Shown here piece after piece: positions 59,701-64,000 of a stretch of DNA of 64,000 nucleotides. Within the stretch, counting starts at the first letter, position 1. Each line of letters opens with the position of its first letter. The DNA lies in NCBI RefSeq assembly GCF_007830125.1, contig NZ_VLLG01000003.1, positions 176,247 to 240,246 on the forward strand, given 5' to 3'. Both the position numbers and the translations under genes were made by a program. The notes beneath the pieces are model-generated. The model had not been told where the DNA came from, did no database searches, and saw only the letters and a program-made list of their open reading frames with translations. The stretch comes from Chitinophaga japonensis (GTDB lineage Bacteria; Bacteroidota; Bacteroidia; Chitinophagales; Chitinophagaceae).

Positions 59701-60918
59701 GTCGCCGGCTTCGTTATAGGCATAGCGTACCATCACCTGCGATGCGCCGCGGTGGCTGGCTGTTACGGCTGTAATGCGCCCCTGTGCGTCGTTGCTCACC
59801 TGCAGGTGCCGGCCCGCACTGTCAATGACCCGCAGTAGCTGGCCTTTGCTGTTGTAGTGGAAGCTGATCATAAAACCGGCTTCATTGCGGATGGCGTAAA
59901 GGCGATATTGTGCATCCCGGGGATGAATTTTCCGGAAATGATAGTACAGCCTTTCCCGGTGATCCAGCAACTGGTATTCGTCCAGGTCAGTACGGGTGAG
60001 GGTCATTTTTTCATGCCGGTTGTAATCGCTGTCGCCGGCATAGGGCAGCGCTTCAAAGATGGCGCTGCGCCCGTCGCCCAGCAATACGGCCGTAGCGTCT
60101 TCCTCGTCAAAGGGCTGCACCCGCATGTCATAGCTGCCATGCGTACCATGTCCCAGCGGGCCTTCGTAGTCGCTGTCGCTGTTCCAGGAGCGCCCCCATT
60201 TCAGGGGAATGGGGCCAGGCAGCTCAAAGTCGGTGCCGTCGTACACCACGATGCCCTGCACCAGGTCTACCGGCTCAAAACCCATATGACAGAGCTTGTT
60301 GCTCAGCTTATTGCTGCCTATTTTCCCTTTCAGGCTGTGGTTGAACTTGCTGAGCCCTTTTTTGGCGGCCTTGCCGGCGCCTTTCAGCAGGGCCCCGAAA
60401 CCGAAGGAGGCAATGAGGTTCAGCACCGCCCCACCCCAGTCCGGCACATAGGGGCCGCCTACCATTACCGGCCGGCCAAAGGACAGCGGGATGGAAAAAG
60501 AGGTAGGCAGGTACAGGCTGGGAATAGGCTTGAATTTTTTACCGGGCTGCAATGACAGGGGAATGCCAATGTCATTACAGGTCATCAGCATATGTCCCGA
60601 GGGGCTCATAAGGTTACCTTCCACTTTTACGCGCTGGCTGCCGAAGAAGTTCACGGAGTCATGACCGATCATAGGCGCCAGCAGGAAAGGGCCGCCCATG
60701 GGAATATGGAAAAGAATGATAAAAATACCGCTGGTATCGCTTTTGCCGCGCGGCACGTGATTGATCTTCGTGGTGGCCCCCAGGAAAGGAATATAATCCA
60801 TCGGGTCTATTACCAGGCCAATGTACGGGTGGGGAAGGGGAATAGGAAAGCCGAGCAATAATACAATGTGTATGTCCAGTCCTATTACTGGTATAAAGTG
60901 CTTGTTGCTGACCAGCAT
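56737..60918 (-). CDS. PAAR-like/RHS polymorphic toxin with CD38-like C-terminal domain
   Basis: A 1393-residue effector starting MLVSNKHFIPVIGLD; a start at 60960 adds 14 residues. Residues 1-170 are the PAAR-like trafficking domain (LPHPYIGLVIDPMDYIPFLG; GHMLMTCNDIGIPLS). Residues about 215-1190 are a DUF6531 start and many YD/RHS repeats that form a cocoon. The core motif ...YYNRFRYYSAEEGGYISKDPIGLSGG...DPAGL ends near 1240. The variable toxin (1241-1393) has W1270 in FWSGNN, E1295 in TTLEQT, W1324 in EVWDIASQRFA, the segment GDVHVF, and E1362 in WWRIE. That order matches the NAD-site residues of ADP-ribosyl cyclases such as CD38. Delivery by a contractile system is likely, but none is in this window. 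Confidence 0.9.
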   Translation of the reverse strand: MLVSNKHFIPVIGLDIHIVLLLGFPIPLPHPYIGLVIDPMDYIPFLGATTKINHVPRGKSDTSGIFIILFHIPMGGPFLLAPMIGHDSVNFFGSQRVKVEGNLMSPSGHMLMTCNDIGIPLSLQPGKKFKPIPSLYLPTSFSIPLSFGRPVMVGGPYVPDWGGAVLNLIASFGFGALLKGAGKAAKKGLSKFNHSLKGKIGSNKLSNKLCHMGFEPVDLVQGIVVYDGTDFELPGPIPLKWGRSWNSDSDYEGPLGHGTHGSYDMRVQPFDEEDATAVLLGDGRSAIFEALPYAGDSDYNRHEKMTLTRTDLDEYQLLDHRERLYYHFRKIHPRDAQYRLYAIRNEAGFMISFHYNSKGQLLRVIDSAGRHLQVSNDAQGRITAVTASHRGASQVMVRYAYNEAGDLTEITDALDQTTFIRYRNHLMAAKTDRNRQTFYWEYDGRGRCTHTWGDGGLLEGWIEYHPEKGYNLVTNSLGQTTTYYYTPDHVVTQVKDPLGHSRFLEYTDHFELYREIDEEGNVSGYTYDERGNRTGIVQPDGSTHTFRYDAADRLTLATDPQGGSRTYIYYKNEKHKGLLHTITEADGSITILRYNAQNLLGKIEDEQEQQTLLTYDEDHNLAALTLPDGGRSTWSYDGWGRCVRSANPLQQEQYFRYDALGRVQEVQLPDGNHVQLQYNAYEEVLQARDRHHNVRFAYTPLGSLKMREENGAKLHFEYNQEEQLSALVNEHGETYRFVRNQRGDITRETGFDGSTRDYERDATGKVIKVQRPGRHWTTYEYDYNGRLTRAEHDDGSWETYNYNRNGQLTEAINEHCTVRLQRDVMGRVVQEWQNGHTVSSSYLKNGRRSKIQSSLGANIQWQYNTAGDVTGIQASTTEQQHPWTAHLERNLLGLEIERTLPGGIKSRWQYDKAGRPETHTISNGARSTRRRHYHWDANQRLKQIMNGLTNGLVKFGHDDLGNLAWAQYEDGQYDYRLPDKAGNLYKTQSRRDRKYAPGGKLLEAGGARFQYDEEGNLLRKTVAAAPAGSATWEYEWYGNGMLKKVIRPDGQPVEFRYDPLGRRIEKTYKGQLTRFVWDGNVPLHEWRYPSKDKPVVEVDELGEVRQSHPEPAPAETLATWVFEAGTFAPAAKIINGRQYSIITDHLGTPCEAYDENGEQVWVCELDIYGKVRKLAGDPDLVPFRYPGQYEDAETGLYYNRFRYYSAEEGGYISKDPIGLSGGTNFYGYVQDVNRWMDPAGLSAIPSLAELKHMAAHTLNFSTARDGAVFWSGNNVRSNMEVAQQWATANGKTTLEQTVGGRYLNDLNLFGPNSPLSGEEAAEVWDIASQRFADDASGDVHVFSTDSKKINKWGKLRTWWRIEKKALLENPNVTNIFRMKRDGTKAKTGHIKCN

Positions 60919-61050
60919 TTTTAAACGGGGTAAATGGGTTATGCAAAAGGGTCCGCGCAATGATCATGCTACTCGTTTCAGTAAGATAGGGTAAAGAGGA
61001 CCTGGGTAAGTGCTTGCAATATAGAAAAAATAATGTGTGGATGCGCTAAT

Positions 61051-61093
61051 ATGCTGATGTGCGTATGATACATTTTCATTCGCACATCAGCAT
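61051..61093 (-). terminator. 13-bp inverted repeat after S41 peptidase gene
   Basis: ATGCTGATGTGCG (61051-61063) and its exact reverse complement (61081-61093) flank a 17-nt loop, with weaker pairing outside. A run of T on the minus strand lies about 20 bases further on (61025-61030). It probably ends or protects the S41 transcript. GCACATCAGCA-type palindromes are common between Bacteroidota genes. Confidence 0.55.
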
Positions 61094-61110
61094 ACCTGCA
61101 CACCTGTACA

Positions 61111-62658
61111 TCATTTCCTGTAATCCACCATGCCGTTAAACTGGCCGGAAGGGATGGACAGCGGCTGGTTCAGGCGCAGAGCAGGGTTACTTGCCATACG
61201 CTGCTCGGTAGCGGCCTGCCGGAAATTGCCGGTTTGGATGTAGCTGAATATTTTGCTGAGGTTTTCGTCACTGCTATTCCCCCAGGGAATATTTACGTAA
61301 TCATTCGCCGTTTCATCCGGGTCTATACCGGTGTAATAGCCTCCTACCTGCTGCGCATTCTTTGTTTCGAAATTGATGGCATACAGGTCTGCCAGGTATT
61401 TTTCCGTACCGGCGGCGTCGTAGGTGGAAATGGTATAGCTGAAAAATCCTACGGGTTTTCCGTAAGTGGTATTGCCCACCAGTTTTACGCTCATGTAGGG
61501 TTTGAGGTTATTCAATGTAAGCTCGCTGGCGGATGCCGTCTGGTTGCCGGTAACAAAGAACACATGATCCAGTTGCAGTCCGCCGGTAGTGCCGAAGCTA
61601 ATGGAGGCCGGCAGACCGGTGGCAGCCAGGTTCTGCGTCAGCTTGTCGTTGTAGGTGTAATAGTACATGATCTTGCCCTGCGCACTGGATGGCGCAATGG
61701 CATTGCACAGGTATTGCGCGGTAGATACGGCCCCGCCGGTATTGTAGCGCAGGTCTACGATCAGCTCCCGGATGCCCGCGGATTTGAATTTGCCGAACAA
61801 CTGGTCCAGCAATTGTTTGGTAGCCGTGGCGCCGCCATCGCTGTTGGTGATGCTGGAAAAGGTGTAGAACGCAAAATAGCCCACCTGCTTGCCGCCGACG
61901 TTGTAAACGGTGTCAAACAGGATGGGGTTTACGTTATAGGAGCCGGCATCCAGCGTAAGGGTGGCGGTAGTATTGTCGGTTTTCTTAAAGGTAAAGGTGG
62001 TACTGGCGGAGGAGTATACGGCATTGGTCACTTTGGTGGTGTTGGCGCCGCTCTCGCCGTCATAGGCAACATTATCATCCCCGTTAATGGCGGTGATCTC
62101 CCAGCCCCTTTGCACGCCCTGCTGGCCGGCAGGGGAGTTCTTGTCGGTATATAGCACCATCAGGTGGGTATTGTTGTCCTGGTCCAGTGCGTAGGTCACT
62201 TCCAGGCCAAAGCTGCCGGTGGTGCCGCTTGTTTTCTCGATCACGCCGTTCTGCAACTTATTGGCCAGGGAGCCGGTGCGGTCCAGGAAACTGTAGCGGT
62301 CCAGCCTGGTGCCGTTTTCTTCCGGGAAGGTCATCATGGTGGAGAGCAGGTTTTCCGCGGTGCTGTAAGTACTGCTGAAGGGGTCCAGCGCCGGCACCTG
62401 CCCGTACCAGTAGTAGGTGGGCAGGCCCGCATCCGCATTCCTTCCGCCGTCTGCATAGGTCACCTGCATCAGGCGGTACATCAGGTATTTGAGCGAGTCC
62501 TCATCGGTTTTGGCGGTTGTATTGCCGCCGCCCCCGTTATTGTTATTATTGCCATCGTCCTGCGCGTCTTTTTTGCAGGAAAAGAAGATGCTGCTGCAAA
62601 GCAGGCTCACCACGATCATAGGGATACCCTTGCGTAAAAAATCTTGCTTCATGCGCAT
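61111..62658 (-). CDS. S41-family C-terminal processing peptidase, lipoprotein
   Basis: A 515-residue surface or periplasmic serine peptidase. A lipoprotein signal with C28 (SIFFSCKKD) is followed by an Asn/Gly-rich linker. Then come an N-terminal cap, a PDZ domain (LMVLYTDKNSPAGQQGVQRGWEITAINGDD) and the S41 catalytic domain. The catalytic Ser is in GNQTASASELTLNNL and the Lys in GNTTYGKPVGFF; ELIVDLRYNTGGAV is the conserved strand. It belongs to the secreted Bacteroidota branch rather than housekeeping CtpA. The adjacent toxin gene is probably unrelated. Confidence 0.92.
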   Translation of the reverse strand: MRMKQDFLRKGIPMIVVSLLCSSIFFSCKKDAQDDGNNNNNGGGGNTTAKTDEDSLKYLMYRLMQVTYADGGRNADAGLPTYYWYGQVPALDPFSSTYSTAENLLSTMMTFPEENGTRLDRYSFLDRTGSLANKLQNGVIEKTSGTTGSFGLEVTYALDQDNNTHLMVLYTDKNSPAGQQGVQRGWEITAINGDDNVAYDGESGANTTKVTNAVYSSASTTFTFKKTDNTTATLTLDAGSYNVNPILFDTVYNVGGKQVGYFAFYTFSSITNSDGGATATKQLLDQLFGKFKSAGIRELIVDLRYNTGGAVSTAQYLCNAIAPSSAQGKIMYYYTYNDKLTQNLAATGLPASISFGTTGGLQLDHVFFVTGNQTASASELTLNNLKPYMSVKLVGNTTYGKPVGFFSYTISTYDAAGTEKYLADLYAINFETKNAQQVGGYYTGIDPDETANDYVNIPWGNSSDENLSKIFSYIQTGNFRQAATEQRMASNPALRLNQPLSIPSGQFNGMVDYRK

Positions 62659-62737
62659 GCCGTTTGTGCTGTTAAATTGAGATGTTGGCGCTTCGTATAT
62701 ACTGCAATGGTAAGCACTGCATCAATATATAAACGGT

Positions 62738-62775
62738 AAAAAAGCGCTTTTCTGCGAACGGATCGACGAAAAGCG
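62738..62775 (-). terminator. Intrinsic terminator of the two-gene coiled-coil operon
   Basis: CGCTTTTC (62745-62752) and GAAAAGCG (62768-62775) form an 8-bp stem with a 15-nt loop. On the minus strand it is followed by TTTTTT (62738-62743). It lies about 125 bases after the stop of the 190-aa gene. Confidence 0.75.
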
Positions 62776-62900
62776 TAAAAGGATCGGTAAAGTATGCATC
62801 CTTTCCGTTATAATAATACAAATTTCTTTTAATACGGGGCCGCCTCACCGGTGGTTGCCCGCTGAATTAAGCAAATTTTAATATGCGGCGGGCGGACGCT

Positions 62901-63473
62901 TCAGTTAATGCCCACCAGCAGGGCGGTGAGGCCCACGCCGATGCCCAGGCCGCCCAGGCCCCAGTACAGCCGGTTGAGGAAGCTCTTTTTCCGTTCATTG
63001 TTCACTTTGTCAATGGCGTCGCCGATCAGTATCTGCGTCTGGGAGAGGCTGGAGGACATGTTGGTGATGTTCTCCTTTACCGCGCCCACATCGCGGCTGG
63101 TCTGGTCCAGTTGGGCCAGGGAGGTATAATAGAGCGTATCAAACTTCAGTTTCAGCGCATTGTAATCCCGCTGGCCGCCGGCTATCATGCTGTCCTGCCG
63201 GGTCACCAGCGCCTCGTAGGACTTTATGATCTCCCCGGTATTGGGATTGCGGAGCCGGTACTGGCGGTAGGCCGTCTCGTAAATGTGGAAGTTCTGGCTG
63301 TTCATGAGCACACTGCTGTCGCATTGTATCACGATGGTGTCACCCAGGGACAGGCGGTAATTATGCTGGGAGGCGCACCCGTTAAAGTGCTTCAGGCTGC
63401 CCTGCGCGCGGGCGGTAAGGGCGGATGCCGTTGCCAGCAATAACAGGCAGTATGGCAGGAAACGTAGCTGCAT
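62901..63473 (-). CDS. Envelope protein with signal peptide, coiled coil and C-terminal membrane segment
   Basis: A 190-residue protein of unknown function. It has a signal peptide (MQLRFLPYCLLLLATASALTARAQ), then a small beta-rich domain with two cysteines (HFNGCASQHNYRLSLGDTIVIQC). A helical coiled-coil stretch of about 80 residues (KLKFDTLYYTSLAQLDQTSRDVGAVKENITNMSSSL) precedes a hydrophobic C-terminal segment (LYWGLGGLGIGVGLTALLVGI). It should sit in the periplasm anchored at its C-terminus. It lies 12 bp after the next gene and probably forms a complex with it, since both are coiled-coil membrane proteins. Confidence 0.7.
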   Translation of the reverse strand: MQLRFLPYCLLLLATASALTARAQGSLKHFNGCASQHNYRLSLGDTIVIQCDSSVLMNSQNFHIYETAYRQYRLRNPNTGEIIKSYEALVTRQDSMIAGGQRDYNALKLKFDTLYYTSLAQLDQTSRDVGAVKENITNMSSSLSQTQILIGDAIDKVNNERKKSFLNRLYWGLGGLGIGVGLTALLVGIN

Positions 63474-63485
63474 GGTAAAGAGGGA

Positions 63486-63863
63486 TTAGAGGTTTACAAT
63501 GGAAATAATGCCGGAATCGGCGGGCTGGTATTCCCGGAGGGCGGCGATCCTGGCTTTCAGGCTGTCTGCCTCCGCCCGGTTCCGGGCGTCTTTCACTTTT
63601 TTCTCCAGGTCCATCAGCTCCGTCCTTACATAGATACCATTGATCACAGCCCGTTGCCGGTCCAGGTCCGCCTGGATGGAGTCCAGCCGGTTACTGGCGT
63701 CGTGAAGGCGCAGCAGGGCGGTGTCAATGTTCCTGCGGGCTGTTTCCAGGTTCCTGACCGCCTCTTTCAGCCCCCGGCCGGAGCCAAAAACATTAAAGAT
63801 CAGGTTAATGAGCAGGATGCCGATGATAATAAAGACCAGGATCTTTGGGGTATTCGCGTTCAT
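63486..63863 (-). CDS. Small membrane-anchored coiled-coil protein (125 aa)
   Basis: An N-terminal transmembrane helix (ILVFIIIGILLINLIFNVFG, about 8-27) is followed by a long charged coiled coil (about 33-115; heptad-like LETARRNIDTALLRLHDASNRLDSIQADL). No enzymatic motif. It is the first gene of a two-gene operon with the 190-residue envelope protein. Topology suggests the coiled coil lies in the periplasm. Function unknown. Confidence 0.7.
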   Translation of the reverse strand: MNANTPKILVFIIIGILLINLIFNVFGSGRGLKEAVRNLETARRNIDTALLRLHDASNRLDSIQADLDRQRAVINGIYVRTELMDLEKKVKDARNRAEADSLKARIAALREYQPADSGIISIVNL

Positions 63864-64000
63864 GGCAAAAGTATTAATTGGGGTTGCTTACAAAGATAGC
63901 TTAAATAATGCAATGGATGCACCCGTCCACCGCTTATAAAAATAATACACAACATGCGCCTGAAGGTTTATTTTTACACACTTTATCGGGATATAAAAAT

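Noticed and set aside
63864..64000. Possible gene start at the right edge
   Set aside because: Only 137 AT-rich bases remain, with no start codon followed by a convincing frame.

Overview
The window looks like a chromosomal segment of a Bacteroidota soil bacterium of the family Chitinophagaceae, most likely a Chitinophaga-like organism. Four things point there: a SusC/SusD pair with an ECF sigma/FecR regulator, short lipoprotein signals ending in SC(K/L), class I lanthipeptide leaders of the LSLGK-KIA type, and Bacteroidota promoters of the form TTTG-N20-TAnnTTTG. The family assignment rests on protein style only. No rRNA, tRNA, CRISPR array, integrase or transposase gene was seen.

Layout. 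0-3.6 kb: the end of a MetR-like LysR regulator, a secreted protein of unknown function and a GH9 glycosidase. 3.6-9.7 kb: a class I lanthipeptide locus. lanB and a stand-alone C39 leader peptidase run leftward. Four precursor genes (the first only 52 codons) and lanC run rightward, with strong hairpins before the first precursor and between the last precursor and lanC. 9.8-12.8 kb: a response regulator, a MauE-like membrane protein, and an overlapping desaturase/acyltransferase pair.

13-30 kb is a purine-to-glyoxylate catabolic region. Xanthine dehydrogenase (three overlapping genes) makes urate. Uricase, HIU hydrolase and OHCU decarboxylase make allantoin. AllB, AllC and AllE carry it to ureidoglycolate. 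A CitE/malate-synthase-like protein of unproven function closes the operon. This region is split at 18.1-22.1 kb by an AT-richer island holding a palindrome-rich repeat block with a 165-codon gene, an HTH gene, a REP-like palindrome and an RloA/RloB (AbiL-type) defence pair.

29.6-36.3 kb: an acyltransferase, a large GT117/DUF2723 membrane protein, a perfect 40-bp inverted repeat, a GH105 hydrolase and a PI-PLC-like lipoprotein. 36.6-45 kb: ECF sigma, FecR, SusC, SusD and a DUF1735 lipoprotein, closed by a clear terminator. 45-54 kb is a mosaic of serine hydrolases, a GIY-YIG protein, a GH29 fucosidase, two VOC proteins, a HicBA toxin-antitoxin pair, relics of duplication, and a second, decayed copy of the 165-codon gene with its repeat block.

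53.6-61 kb is a polymorphic-toxin locus. A large PAAR-like/RHS protein ends in a domain whose key residues match the CD38/ADP-ribosyl cyclase superfamily. Behind it lie two paralogous immunity-like genes, a nucleoside deoxyribosyltransferase-like gene, a 33-codon ORF, two paralogous helical-repeat genes and an orphan gene. The window ends with an S41 peptidase lipoprotein and two small coiled-coil envelope proteins. The most novel-looking items are the CD38-like toxin with its accessory genes, the repeat block linked to the 165-codon gene, and the multi-precursor lanthipeptide locus with a separate C39 protease and no visible exporter.
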